A stretch of 64,000 bases of DNA, from assembly GCF_032250955.1 (NCBI RefSeq), contig NZ_JAVVES010000003.1, positions 7,043 to 71,042 of the forward strand. The letters run 5' to 3'. The translations under genes and the position numbers were made by a program. Source of the DNA: Sulfuriflexus sp032250955 (GTDB lineage Bacteria; Pseudomonadota; Gammaproteobacteria; AKS1). Below, piece after piece: positions 1 to 8,338 of this stretch (within the stretch, counting starts at the first letter, position 1; every line of letters begins with the position of its first letter). Under the pieces are notes generated by a model. It was not told the DNA's origin. It searched no databases and saw nothing but the letters and a program-made list of their open reading frames with translations.

Positions 1-239
1 ACCGCGCCCGGCACCGACAACATGGCCGTGGTCAGGGGATACGTCACCTGGTCCTCGACCACCTGCGGAGCCTGCCCCGGATAAGTCGTCTTGATGATGA
101 CCTGTACGTCGGACAGATCCGGGATCGCGTCAAGCGGGGTCTTCTTGACCGCATACACACCCCAGCCAATCAACATGGCGGTCAACAACAGGACCAGGAA
201 GCGGTTGGCAATAGACCATCTGATTATTTTTCCGATCAT
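1..239 (-). CDS. cusA: Copper/silver efflux RND pump CusA, N-terminal fragment
   Basis: Inner-membrane RND proton antiporter that exports Cu(I)/Ag(I) with CusB and CusC. Only the first 79 or so codons are inside the window; the gene runs off the left edge. The protein starts MIGKIIRWSIANRFLVLLL, the usual first transmembrane helix of heavy-metal RND pumps, and continues with a DAIPDLSDVQVII stretch typical of the CusA/CzcA subfamily. The ATG is 11 bases after the cusB stop, so it is the third gene of a cusC-cusB-cusA operon. The heavy-metal RND class is clear. Monovalent-metal specificity is inferred from the CusF-like domain on the neighbouring adaptor, because the substrate-defining Met residues of the pump lie outside the window. 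Confidence 0.9.
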   Translation of the reverse strand, partial: MIGKIIRWSIANRFLVLLLTAMLIGWGVYAVKKTPLDAIPDLSDVQVIIKTTYPGQAPQVVEDQVTYPLTTAMLSVPGA

Positions 240-250
240 AGCCGCGCCCC

Positions 251-1867
251 TTATTCCGCAACCGGGCGGATGGCTTCGATAATATAGGTATCGTCTTTCT
301 CAACCATATCGAATTCAATCACCTGCCCCGGCTGCAAGCCCTCCAGGCTCACCGCCTCATCAACGCGAAAGTCCATGGTCATGTCCGGCCAGCCCAGCGC
401 GGGAATCGGTTCATGCGACACATTGATCTTTTTCTCATCCGGCATAAGTTCACGCAACACGCCCTTGCCGGTGATGGTTTTTGAATCCGGCATGTTCTCT
501 TGCATATCCATATCGGTCTGCGTTTCCGGCTCACTCATGCGGTTCAGGCCGGCCTTGATGCTAGCCTCGGAGTCGAGCAGGAACTGCGCCGAAGTCACCA
601 CTTCTTCATGACCCTTGAGCCCTTTCCGAATTTCAACACGCCCACCGGATTCTATACCGCTGACCACATCGCGGGGGACAAAACGGCCTTCACCAAGACT
701 GATGATGACGCGTTCGCCTTCACCGGTACGGATCAGGGCCTCGCGCGGGATGCTCACCACATCCTGTTCCGCGCCACCGAAAACTGTGACATTGACGAAC
801 ATGTTCGGTTTCAGGGATTCATCGGGGTTTTCAAAACGCAGACGTGCCCGTAAGGTGCGCGTCTTCGGGTCAAGACTCGGGTAGACGTATTCCACCGTGC
901 CTTCCCAGGTGCGTCCAGGCAGGTAAGAGACGGTGATCTCGGCGGGTTTACCCGCTTTCACCCAGTTGGCCTGACGCTCGAAGACCTCGACCTGAATCCA
1001 GATAGTGGACAGGTCAGCGAGGGCCATTATTTCCATCTGCGGTTTGACGAACATGCCTTCGCGCGCATTGAGTTTGGCGACAATGCCATCCTGGCTGGCG
1101 CGTATCTTAATCAGCTGTTCGGCCTTCCGGGTCTTTTTGATCATGTCGATCTGTTGCTCGTCAACACCGAGTGCACGCAGGCGGTCATGTGACGCGGCCA
1201 GCAAGCGCTGGTTATTACTCCGCAGGGCCTGCAGGTATTCATCCTGGGCATTGACCAGTGTCGGCGAGTACAGTTCGAACAACAGGTCGCCTTTTTTGAC
1301 ACGCGCACCTTGCGACTTCACAACAAGCGTGTTGATCCAGCCTTCGGTCCGCAGGTGCACATGGCTGATCCTGTTCTCATCAAAGTCAACATAACCGACC
1401 GTATCAACGCGCTTCCAGAGTTTTCCACGCTCGGCTTTTGCTGTTCTTACGCCCAGATTTTGAACAATCGCCGGTGAGATGGTAATGGCGTTATCATCGC
1501 CGCCTTCCTCACCGTAGAACGGGATCAAGTCCATACCCATCGGTGACTTGCCCGGACCCTCCTGACGAAAGTTAGGGTCCATTGGTGCGACCCAATAAAG
1601 AATCTTTTTCTCTTTTGGTTTCTCGGCTTCTTTTTCGACCAGTGTCATACCGCAGATCGGGCAGTTGCCCGGTTCATCCTGCACAATGTTCGAGTGCATC
1701 GGGCAGACATACTTCGGGTCGAAGTGTTTCTCCGCATGTTCGATGGCCGTTTCCTCCTGCATGCCGTCAGCAGCCGGTGCCTGGTCGCTGCTATCACAGG
1801 CCACCAGTGAAACAGACAGCGCTATGGCACTGATCAGTAATGTGTATCGCTTTATCATTGTGTGCAT
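251..1867 (-). CDS. cusB: RND periplasmic adaptor CusB with heavy-metal-binding and CusF-like domains
   Basis: Membrane-fusion protein that links CusA to the outer-membrane channel and receives periplasmic Cu/Ag. It is a 538-residue lipoprotein: a hydrophobic leader ends in a SLVAC lipobox. Next come two short metal-binding modules, YVCPMHSNI...CPICGM (about residues 53-77) and a degenerate second copy around WVAPMDPNF. The barrel-sandwich/HlyD core follows, and the last 75 or so residues (GKGVLRELMPDEKKINVSHE onward) look like the CusF metallochaperone fold with its W..M metal-site pattern (GWPDMTMDF). So CusF appears to be fused to CusB rather than free. A GGAG Shine-Dalgarno 7 bases before the ATG at 1867 and a TAATG overlap with the cusC stop support this start and coupled translation. 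Confidence 0.93.
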   Translation of the reverse strand: MHTMIKRYTLLISAIALSVSLVACDSSDQAPAADGMQEETAIEHAEKHFDPKYVCPMHSNIVQDEPGNCPICGMTLVEKEAEKPKEKKILYWVAPMDPNFRQEGPGKSPMGMDLIPFYGEEGGDDNAITISPAIVQNLGVRTAKAERGKLWKRVDTVGYVDFDENRISHVHLRTEGWINTLVVKSQGARVKKGDLLFELYSPTLVNAQDEYLQALRSNNQRLLAASHDRLRALGVDEQQIDMIKKTRKAEQLIKIRASQDGIVAKLNAREGMFVKPQMEIMALADLSTIWIQVEVFERQANWVKAGKPAEITVSYLPGRTWEGTVEYVYPSLDPKTRTLRARLRFENPDESLKPNMFVNVTVFGGAEQDVVSIPREALIRTGEGERVIISLGEGRFVPRDVVSGIESGGRVEIRKGLKGHEEVVTSAQFLLDSEASIKAGLNRMSEPETQTDMDMQENMPDSKTITGKGVLRELMPDEKKINVSHEPIPALGWPDMTMDFRVDEAVSLEGLQPGQVIEFDMVEKDDTYIIEAIRPVAE

Positions 1868-3147
1868 TATTCTTCTCCAGCCAGGTAAAGCAGGCGCGCC
1901 TGCGCCTTGGCGGCATCAACATGGATGCGCATTGCCTTGAGGTGAGTCTCCAGTTCAGTGATCTTTGCCCGCATCAGGGTCGGGAAATCAGTTGCATCAT
2001 TCTGGTAAGCCAGTAAAGAGGCTTCGCTGTTTGCTGTGGCCTGGCCGATCAGCGTCTGCCGATAACGTTGCAGTCGCTGGGACAGGCGCTGCCAGGTCAC
2101 GTATTCCTTTTCAAGCTGGCTCTGCATGGCGCGCAACCTGTCATCGTATTGCAACCTGGCCGCACCCTCACGGTGCTGCGCGGCGGCCAGGCGACGATCC
2201 TGGCGTTTGTTCGTAAAGATAGGCAGATCGAATGTCACCGTTGCCGCGAGCAAGTCTGCCCGCTCCGAACCATCCATGTTATTCCCGTTCCTCGCTCCGT
2301 AATCGATACCGACAGTCCAGGCAGGTTTGTAGGCCTCACGGGCGAGAGAAACATTTTTCCGGTTCGTATCGATATGGGCCTGTTGTATGCGCAGGGCCGG
2401 GTGTTGGGGCAGGCTTGCCTGAAGCCGGGCCAGGCTCGGCGGTTCAGGCAGCCGCGGGATGTCATCCGGTAGTTCGCGTTGTGCATCGGCACCGAGCCAT
2501 TTTGCCAGGGCGGCACGGGCAGTCTCCTGCTTTTGCCGGATATCGGTAAGGCGATCCTCAAGCAGGCCAAGTTCCAGATCGGCACGCAGCACATCCTGCT
2601 GGTTGCGCCGGCCGGCGGCATACTGCGACTCGGTAATATCAAGCATCTCGCTGAACAGGCGCTTGTTGGCCGCGACAATGCGTTCGGCACGCCGCCAGTA
2701 AAACGTCTCGTACCAGTTTGCCCGTACATCGCGTCTCAGTTTGCGCGTTTCATCCGCTACCCTGGCGCGTTCGCCACCTGCCTGAACGCGGGTCCGCTGG
2801 TTGCGCAGTTCCAGCGTGTCGCCGCGCGGAATCGCCTGCTGCACACCGAAGCGTAATTGCGCCATGGGTTCCTGCTTCCGGTCGAATGTATCGGTAGGGA
2901 AATTGAACAGGCTGACTTTCGCCTTCGGGTCGGGCAACTGGCCATCGGCAATCGCCGCCTCATCCAGCGCCTGCGCCGTAGCATCGATATTACCGAGCAT
3001 CGGGTCGCCCTGTATGGCAAGCTGCTCGGCCTCTTCCAAAGACAGGACATCGGCATGGGCGGGCAGGCTATTCGCCATCAAGCCAATGGCAATGAGCAGG
3101 CTGATGAGCTGGTACAGCCGCAAACAGCGGGTACGATTGGTAAACAT
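1867..3147 (-). CDS. cusC: Outer-membrane efflux channel, TolC/CusC family
   Basis: Forms the outer-membrane duct of the Cus tripartite pump. The start at 3147 (MFTNRTRCLRLYQ) is chosen because GGAG lies 8 bases upstream; an in-frame ATG at 3171 has no comparable site. A signal peptide (LISLLIAIGLMANSLPAHA) is followed by an outer-membrane efflux protein repeat beginning LSLEEAEQLAIQGDP. Long heptad-rich helical stretches fill the rest, as expected for the alpha-barrel. The length of 426 residues is normal for the family. It is first in the operon and overlaps cusB by one base. No lipobox is visible at the signal cleavage site, so unlike E. coli CusC it may not be acylated. Confidence 0.88.
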   Translation of the reverse strand: MFTNRTRCLRLYQLISLLIAIGLMANSLPAHADVLSLEEAEQLAIQGDPMLGNIDATAQALDEAAIADGQLPDPKAKVSLFNFPTDTFDRKQEPMAQLRFGVQQAIPRGDTLELRNQRTRVQAGGERARVADETRKLRRDVRANWYETFYWRRAERIVAANKRLFSEMLDITESQYAAGRRNQQDVLRADLELGLLEDRLTDIRQKQETARAALAKWLGADAQRELPDDIPRLPEPPSLARLQASLPQHPALRIQQAHIDTNRKNVSLAREAYKPAWTVGIDYGARNGNNMDGSERADLLAATVTFDLPIFTNKRQDRRLAAAQHREGAARLQYDDRLRAMQSQLEKEYVTWQRLSQRLQRYRQTLIGQATANSEASLLAYQNDATDFPTLMRAKITELETHLKAMRIHVDAAKAQARLLYLAGEE

Positions 3148-3200
3148 AATCTTGACTCCACAACAAAACACGAATCATGCCGCGAACGGCATTCGCTTTG

Positions 3201-3222
3201 TTACACGTATGACAACGTGTAA
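3201..3222. promoter_or_regulatory. Inverted repeat upstream of cusC
   Basis: TTACACG and CGTGTAA form perfect 7-base arms around an 8-base centre. The element lies between the small metal-rich gene (ending at 3234) and the cusC start at 3147. It could be a regulator operator or an mRNA hairpin between the two genes. No bound factor can be assigned from sequence alone. Confidence 0.4.
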
Positions 3223-3233
3223 TCGTTATGAAG

Positions 3234-3590
3234 TCAGGCTTTGGGAGGACGGAACTCGGTGTGCTGGACGATACCGTGAATCGACGTCGTCAGCGCATCG
3301 ACTGAAGACTCAGGGCTTGTCGGGACAAACTGGAAGATACTGTTGATGCCGGGGCTGATATGGGCACTGGCACAACTGACCTTGCATTGCTCGGGACATT
3401 CGCAGTTATCCTGCCCCATGCTGTGATCCATGCTTGCCGCATCATGCTGCATATCATGGCCGGCATGCATATCCATCATCTCGCACTTCATCCCGGCATC
3501 GTCGAGCACTGCGATCTCGGCCGCGACAAACTGTAACGGGGCCACCAGCAGGGATAACATCAACCAGCAATGTGCGAAAAATCTCAGCAT
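3234..3590 (-). CDS. Small secreted Met/His/Cys-rich protein, probable copper-binding
   Basis: A 118-residue protein with an N-terminal signal sequence (FFAHCWLMLSLLVAPLQFVAAE). It is followed by a metal-ligand-rich segment, roughly residues 34-75, with MKCEMMDMHAGHDMQ, MDHSMGQ and a C-x-C-x3-C-x3-C series (CECPEQCKVSC). Such Met/His/Cys clusters are typical of periplasmic copper or silver binding proteins encoded with cus/cop systems. It precedes cusC on the same strand, 87 bases upstream, so co-transcription with the efflux operon is likely. I do not recognise a named family. Copper sequestration or delivery to the pump is inferred from composition and context. Confidence 0.7.
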   Translation of the reverse strand: MLRFFAHCWLMLSLLVAPLQFVAAEIAVLDDAGMKCEMMDMHAGHDMQHDAASMDHSMGQDNCECPEQCKVSCASAHISPGINSIFQFVPTSPESSVDALTTSIHGIVQHTEFRPPKA

Positions 3591-3598
3591 AATAATCT

Positions 3599-3630
3599 TA
3601 ATATACCATCCAAAAAGGGACTGTACAGTC
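3599..3630 (-). promoter_or_regulatory. Probable metal-responsive promoter with perfect 12-bp palindrome
   Basis: Just upstream of the small metal-rich gene lies GACTGTACAGTC (3619-3630), a perfect palindrome. Read on the minus strand, the TGTACA inside it sits 16 bases before TATATT, so the palindrome overlaps the -35 element of a plausible promoter. That placement suits a repressor or a response-regulator operator. No CueR-type 19-base spacer promoter is evident. Confidence 0.4.
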
Positions 3631-3688
3631 TAACGAGCAACTTTTCTGACTCCGGCTCCTGCCACAAGTTCCGTTCAGGCCTGTCCGG

Positions 3689-4783
3689 CTATAGCTCCAG
3701 CTCATCGAGGCCCGTCTCCATGTCACCATGATTGAGGCGGATGCGCGTTTTGACATTGCCCGGTGAGTTGGCGTTTCTCAGAGCCTCAGCGGTGCTCACC
3801 TTGCCCTCAGCATACAGGTCATAGACGGCCTGATCGAAGCTTTTCATGTTCTTGTCGCCACTTTCATCCATGGCCTTCTTGATCTTTTCCATTTCGCCAT
3901 GCTGTATCAGGTCAGAAATATGCGGCGTGTTCAGCATAACCTCTACCGCCGGCAGGCGTTTGCCATCCTTCCCCGTAAGCAGCCGCTGCGAGACGATTGC
4001 CCGCAGGTTCAGTGACAGATCCTCATAGAGCTGCCGGTGCGCGCTGTCCGGGAAGAAATTCAGGATACGTTCCAGGGTCAGGTAGGCATTGGTCGCGTGC
4101 AGGGTGGCGATGCACAGGTGGCCGGTTTGCGCATAGGCCATTGCTTGCTGCATGGTCTCCATATCGCGGATTTCACCGATCATAATCACGTCCGGGGCTT
4201 CGCGCATGGCGTTTCTCAGTGCATGTGCATAGCTGCGGGTATCGGTACCCACTTCACGCTGATCAATCACTGACTGCTGATGTTCATGCATGAACTCAAT
4301 CGGATCCTCAATGGTCAGAATGTGTCCGGTCCGGGTCTTGTTCCGGCGGTCAATCATCGAGGCCAGCGTGGTTGACTTGCCGGAACCGCTCGAGCCCACC
4401 ACCAGGATCAAACCTCGCGGCTCCATGATGAGTTCATTAAGAATGTCCGGCAGGTTGAGTTCAGCGATTGTCGGGATAGCCGTCTTGATACGGCGGATCA
4501 CCATGCTGACTTCGCCGCGCTGCCTGAAAACATTGACGCGAAAACGGCCAACCCCGCTTGCTGAAAAGGCCAGGTTCATTTCAAACTCAGCCTCGAATTC
4601 CTGAATTTGATCCGTGGACATAATGCTGTAGGCCAGGGTCTTGACGTCGCCGGGCTGCAGGCGGCTTTCGGTAAGCGGATTTAGCAGGCCTTCGACTTTT
4701 GCATTCACCTGGGCGCCGACGCTGAAGAACAGGTCTGATGCTTCCATATCCACCATGACTTTAAGGAAGGATTCGAGGTTCAT
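3689..4783 (-). CDS. pilU: Type IV pilus retraction ATPase PilU
   Basis: Hexameric cytoplasmic ATPase that assists PilT in depolymerising type IV pili for twitching motility. The 364-residue protein has a PAS-like N-terminal domain, Walker A GSSGSGKST (about residue 130), a Walker B region ending DVIMIGEIRD, and the His-box segment HLCIATLHATNAY. The opening MNLESFLKVMVDMEASDLF and the acidic C-terminal tail fit PilU better than PilT. An AAAGG ribosome site precedes the ATG. No pilT lies beside it, whereas pilT-pilU pairing is common, so pilT is presumably elsewhere. It sits downstream of cbbR on the same strand, with a 77-base gap. Confidence 0.88.
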   Translation of the reverse strand: MNLESFLKVMVDMEASDLFFSVGAQVNAKVEGLLNPLTESRLQPGDVKTLAYSIMSTDQIQEFEAEFEMNLAFSASGVGRFRVNVFRQRGEVSMVIRRIKTAIPTIAELNLPDILNELIMEPRGLILVVGSSGSGKSTTLASMIDRRNKTRTGHILTIEDPIEFMHEHQQSVIDQREVGTDTRSYAHALRNAMREAPDVIMIGEIRDMETMQQAMAYAQTGHLCIATLHATNAYLTLERILNFFPDSAHRQLYEDLSLNLRAIVSQRLLTGKDGKRLPAVEVMLNTPHISDLIQHGEMEKIKKAMDESGDKNMKSFDQAVYDLYAEGKVSTAEALRNANSPGNVKTRIRLNHGDMETGLDELEL

Positions 4784-4860
4784 AATTATTACCTTTGCTG
4801 GCCGGGAAGGCCCTTACACATTGACGATACGCTATCCGTTCGTATTCATAAACGTCTATA

Positions 4861-5778
4861 CTATGTCCGCAGCAACGGGTACTGCAGAATCTTGCCAGAC
4901 TCCTCCAGCACGAAGTCCTTGAAGGCCCGTGCCACGGGAGACAGGCGCTTGCCCTTGCGCTGGACAATATACCAGTGTCGCAAAATCGGGAACGACTCCA
5001 CATCCAGAACCACCAGGCGCTGCATCTCCAGTTCCAGCTCCAGCGTGTGCAGGGAAACAATTCCCAGGCCCAGGCCGGCCTGCACAGCCTGCTTGATGGC
5101 CTCGTTGGAACTCATTTCCATCGCTGTCGTCAGCTGCGCACGCTTTTCAGCAAAAAACCGCTCCATGGCGATCCGCGTGCCCGAACCGGGTTCACGCATG
5201 ATAAAGGTCTCTTCCTGCAGGCGCTGGATCGTGATGGCCTTCTTCCCGGCCAGCGCGTGATCCGGGGGCGCAATCACGACCAGCGGATTTTCCATGAAGG
5301 CCTCGGCTTCCAGTTCCAGCTTTTGTGGCGGCAACCCCATAATGACCATATCCGAGTCATTGGCCTCGAGGTGTGAAATGAGGCCTTCGCGATTCGTCAC
5401 ATCCAGGTTTACGGTGACCGCCTCGTGGCGGGCACTGAAAACGGCCAGCAAGCGGGGGGCGAAATAATTCGCCGTACTGGCGACAGCGATCATCAGGCGC
5501 CCGCGCCGCACCCCTTTCAAATCCTCGAGAATCTGTTCCGTCTCGTCAAGCTGGTTATCGACAATCCTGCTGGCCTGATACAGTTCATGCCCAGCTTCGG
5601 TCAAAAAGATCTTTTTCCCCAGTTGCTCGAACAGGGCAATGCCAAGGTTGCTCTCTAATTGCTTTATTTGCATGGAGACACCGGGCTGTGACAGATATAA
5701 TTCCTCGGCCGCGCGGGTATAGCTCTTGAGTCGCCCCACCGCTTCAAAAACACGCAATTGGCGTAATGTGACATTCAT
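4861..5778 (-). CDS. cbbR: LysR-type regulator of CO2 fixation, CbbR
   Basis: Transcription activator of Calvin-cycle operons. At 305 residues it is a typical LysR protein: N-terminal winged helix (MNVTLRQLRVFEAVGRLKSY, then TRAAEELYLSQPGVSMQIKQ), a linker, and a two-lobe effector-binding domain with the CbbR-like phrase VMREPGSGTR near residues 190-200 (FIMREPGSGTR here). Known CbbR effectors include NADPH, ATP, RuBP and PEP in different species; which applies here is unknown. It is divergent from cbbL with a 216-base intergenic region, and the palindrome at 5797-5812 is only 19 bases before its own start. That arrangement allows autoregulation together with activation of cbbL. Confidence 0.92.
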   Translation of the reverse strand: MNVTLRQLRVFEAVGRLKSYTRAAEELYLSQPGVSMQIKQLESNLGIALFEQLGKKIFLTEAGHELYQASRIVDNQLDETEQILEDLKGVRRGRLMIAVASTANYFAPRLLAVFSARHEAVTVNLDVTNREGLISHLEANDSDMVIMGLPPQKLELEAEAFMENPLVVIAPPDHALAGKKAITIQRLQEETFIMREPGSGTRIAMERFFAEKRAQLTTAMEMSSNEAIKQAVQAGLGLGIVSLHTLELELEMQRLVVLDVESFPILRHWYIVQRKGKRLSPVARAFKDFVLEESGKILQYPLLRT

Positions 5779-5790
5779 GATTTGCCGCCT

Positions 5791-5812
5791 ATAACCATAA
5801 GTATTTACTTAT
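5791..5812. promoter_or_regulatory. Probable CbbR operator upstream of cbbR/cbbL
   Basis: The block ATAACCATAAG...TACTTAT contains the perfect palindrome ATAAGTA-TT-TACTTAT (5797-5812). The same 22-base block, differing only at four central positions, recurs at 11754-11775 upstream of cbbM. LysR regulators bind A/T-rich dyads of this kind. A further half-site-like CTTATGAG lies at about 5827. The location between cbbR and cbbL fits the classical CbbR control region. Confidence 0.65.
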
Positions 5813-5994
5813 CGTTTCAATCAAAACTTATGAGTGTTAATTATGCACTATTGGGCATATATTTCCCAGCCTCAGGTAGTGGAGAGAAAAATAACCTTAA
5901 GAATTAATGGTTTATTTTGCCAAAAGGTGCGCCGAACCGCGCCACCTTGTCCACCAGAGACACTGTTTTTTTATCGACCATCAGGAGGCCTACC

Positions 5995-7416
5995 ATGGCT
6001 ACAAAAGGTTATAGCGCGGGTGTAAAAGAATACCGTGAAACATATTGGATGCCCGATTACACACCAAAAGACACCGATCTTCTGGCCTGTTTTAAAATCA
6101 CCCCCCAGGAAGGCGTGCCGCGTGAAGAAGTCGCTGCTGCTGTTGCCGCTGAATCTTCAACCGGTACCTGGACCACGGTCTGGACTGACCTGCTGACTGA
6201 CCTGGATTATTACAAGGGTCGTGCCTACGCCATCGAAGACGTACCCGGTGATGACACCTGCTTCTACGCATTCGTTGCTTACCCAATCGACCTGTTCGAA
6301 GAAGGCTCGGTTGTCAACGTACTGACCTCACTGGTCGGTAACGTATTCGGCTTCAAGGCCCTGCGTGCCCTGCGCCTGGAAGACATTCGCTTCCCGGTTG
6401 CCTACGTTATGACCTGTAATGGACCGCCCCAGGGTATCCAGGTTGAACGTGACCTGCTGAACAAATACGGTCGTCCTCTGCTGGGTTGTACCATCAAGCC
6501 CAAGCTCGGCCTGTCTGCGAAGAACTACGGTCGCGCCTGTTATGAAGGTCTGCGTGGTGGTCTGGACTTCACCAAGGACGACGAAAACGTCAACTCACAG
6601 CCGTTCATGCGCTGGCGTCACCGTTTCGACTTCGTTATGGAAGCCATCCAGAAGGCCGAGGCCGAAACCGGCGAGCGTAAGGGTCATTACCTGAACGTTA
6701 CTGCCCCGACCGCCGATGAAATGATGCGTCGTGCTGAATACGCGAAAGAAATCGGCGCGCCGATCATCATGCATGACTACCTGACCGGTGGTCTGTCTGC
6801 CAACACCCAGCTCGCTCAGTGGTGTCAGAACAACGGCATGCTGCTGCACATTCACCGCGCCATGCACGCCGTGCTTGACCGTAACCCGCACCACGGTATC
6901 CACTTCCGCGTACTCACCAAGGTTCTGCGTCTTTCTGGTGGTGACCACCTGCACTCCGGTACGGTTGTGGGCAAGCTGGAAGGCGACCGCGATGCAACCC
7001 TGGGCTGGATCGACATCATGCGCGATTCATACATCAAGGAAGACCGTTCACGCGGTATCTTCTTCGACCAGGATTGGGGCGCCATGCCAGGCGTGATCCC
7101 GGTTGCTTCCGGTGGTATCCATGTATGGCACATGCCTGCACTGGTTAGCATCTTCGGCGATGATTCCTGCCTGCAGTTCGGTGGCGGCACACTGGGTCAC
7201 CCATGGGGCAACGCTGCTGGTGCGGCTGCCAACCGTGTTGCGGTTGAAGCCTGTGTTGAAGCACGTAACGCTGGTCACGAACTTGAGGTCGAAGGTAAGG
7301 AAATCCTTACTAATGCTGCCAAGCACAGCCCGGAACTCAAGATGGCCATGGAAACATGGAAAGAAATCAAATTCGAATTTGATACGGTTGACAAGATCGA
7401 CGTCGCGCATAAATAA
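5995..7416 (+). CDS. cbbL: RuBisCO form I large subunit
   Basis: Carboxylates ribulose-1,5-bisphosphate to two 3-phosphoglycerates; an L8S8 enzyme in the cytoplasm or a carboxysome. The 473-residue protein starts at 5995 behind AGGAGG (5983-5988); an upstream in-frame extension to 5917 has no ribosome site. Active-site segments are intact: TIKPKLGLS (about 166-174), the carbamylated lysine in GGLDFTKDDENVNS (about 194), and loop-6 lysine in GTVVGKLEGDR (about 327). Sequence character and linkage to cbbQ and cbbO place it with form IAq, the non-carboxysomal branch. No carboxysome genes are in this window. It is first gene of cbbL-cbbS-orf-cbbQ-cbbO and divergent from cbbR. Confidence 0.98.
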   Translation: MATKGYSAGVKEYRETYWMPDYTPKDTDLLACFKITPQEGVPREEVAAAVAAESSTGTWTTVWTDLLTDLDYYKGRAYAIEDVPGDDTCFYAFVAYPIDLFEEGSVVNVLTSLVGNVFGFKALRALRLEDIRFPVAYVMTCNGPPQGIQVERDLLNKYGRPLLGCTIKPKLGLSAKNYGRACYEGLRGGLDFTKDDENVNSQPFMRWRHRFDFVMEAIQKAEAETGERKGHYLNVTAPTADEMMRRAEYAKEIGAPIIMHDYLTGGLSANTQLAQWCQNNGMLLHIHRAMHAVLDRNPHHGIHFRVLTKVLRLSGGDHLHSGTVVGKLEGDRDATLGWIDIMRDSYIKEDRSRGIFFDQDWGAMPGVIPVASGGIHVWHMPALVSIFGDDSCLQFGGGTLGHPWGNAAGAAANRVAVEACVEARNAGHELEVEGKEILTNAAKHSPELKMAMETWKEIKFEFDTVDKIDVAHK

Positions 7417-7437
7417 GCGACTTGTTATTGATCATCA

Positions 7438-7476
7438 GCGGCAAGGTGCCCGATTTTATACCCGGTACCTTGCCGC
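7438..7476 (+). promoter_or_regulatory. Stem-loop between cbbL and cbbS
   Basis: GCGGCAAGGTGCC (7438-7450) pairs with GGTACCTTGCCGC (7464-7476), a 13-bp stem with one G-U pair and a 13-base loop. No T-tract follows, so it is unlikely to be a terminator. Stable hairpins at this position could protect the cbbL 3' end after processing and influence the L:S mRNA ratio. Confidence 0.6.
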
Positions 7477-7519
7477 ACGATCCAGTCATACGAATTTAAA
7501 TTTTTTGGAGTAAATCACT

Positions 7520-7879
7520 ATGAGTGAAGTACAAGATTACAATTCAAGCCTGAGCGATGCTGCCCAGAGCCGTAAATATGAAACCTTTTCCTACCTGCCG
7601 CCTTTGAGCAAGGAATCAACACGCGCACAGATCCAGTACATTGTTGATAAAGGCTGGAACCCGGGTATCGAACACACTGAACCGGAAAATGCACGTAGCA
7701 ACTACTGGTACATGTGGAAACTGCCAATGTTCGGCGAAACCGATGTGGATGCTATCCTGGCTGAACTCGAAGCCTGCCACAAGGCACATCCGGACAACCA
7801 TGTTCGTCTGCTGGGCTTTGATAACTTTGCACAGTCCGCAGGTACGGCAATGGTAGTTTACCGCGGTAAGTCAGTTTAG
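7520..7879 (+). CDS. cbbS: RuBisCO form I small subunit
   Basis: Caps the L8 core of form I RuBisCO and is required for full activity. The 119-residue length is typical for bacterial CbbS. The sequence has family landmarks YETFSYLPPLSKES near the start, GIEHTEPENA...YWYMWKLPMFGE in the centre, and VRLLGFDNFAQSAGTAMVVYRG at the end. A TTGGAG ribosome site precedes the ATG. It is 103 bases after cbbL, with an intervening stem-loop, and is followed directly by a strong terminator. Confidence 0.98.
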   Translation: MSEVQDYNSSLSDAAQSRKYETFSYLPPLSKESTRAQIQYIVDKGWNPGIEHTEPENARSNYWYMWKLPMFGETDVDAILAELEACHKAHPDNHVRLLGFDNFAQSAGTAMVVYRGKSV

Positions 7880-7902
7880 TTCCGCAGGGTAATATGATGC
7901 AT

Positions 7903-7944
7903 AAAGCCCCTGCCCAACAGAATACGGACAGGGGCTTTTTTTTT
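7903..7944 (+). terminator. Intrinsic terminator after cbbS, inside the cbb operon
   Basis: AAAGCCCCTG (7903-7912) pairs with CAGGGGCTTT, running into an unbroken T-run (7936-7944). It is strong by sequence. It separates the abundant RuBisCO message from the downstream orf-cbbQ-cbbO genes, which would then depend on readthrough or on an internal promoter. Confidence 0.85.
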
Positions 7945-7989
7945 GCACCGACAATTAAAAGTCACAAACGACATTAACTGGAATAACCA

Positions 7990-8301
7990 ATGAGCAAACC
8001 AAATAAGTACGTAGGCATCAATAATGATCTCAATGGAGGCATGACGACCATTGGCAAGATTATTCGTGATGCGTGGGTATTTGGCCTGATACCAGAATCT
8101 GAAACATGTGAAGGCTGGAATCTGGCCCAGATTGACGGGCTGTTACAGAAAGTAAATGCTGAATGGGACAAGTATGGTTGTCTGGTCAGTCACCTGCCTG
8201 AAGACTTGCGTCGCCGTCATGAAGAATTCCATGACGCAGCCATTGCCAATGCCAGGGCGGTGGGCTGGAGTGGTGAAGTTGAAACCGATGATGAAAAATG
8301 A
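7990..8301 (+). CDS. Small hypothetical protein between cbbS and cbbQ
   Basis: A 103-residue soluble protein (MSKPNKYVGINNDLNGGMTT...). I recognise no domain. It has no signal peptide or membrane segment. It begins with a Gly/Asn-rich segment, is mixed helical in the middle (WNLAQIDGLLQKVNAEWDKYG), and ends in an acidic tail (ETDDEK). It lies 37 bases before cbbQ1 on the same strand and after the cbbS terminator. Position suggests a role in RuBisCO assembly, activation or its control, but that is inference from context only. Ordinary codon use and tight spacing argue that it is a real gene. Confidence 0.75.
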   Translation: MSKPNKYVGINNDLNGGMTTIGKIIRDAWVFGLIPESETCEGWNLAQIDGLLQKVNAEWDKYGCLVSHLPEDLRRRHEEFHDAAIANARAVGWSGEVETDDEK

Positions 8302-8338
8302 TGGCTGTGGTTAGCCCTATATTGCAAAGAGGTGAGAT

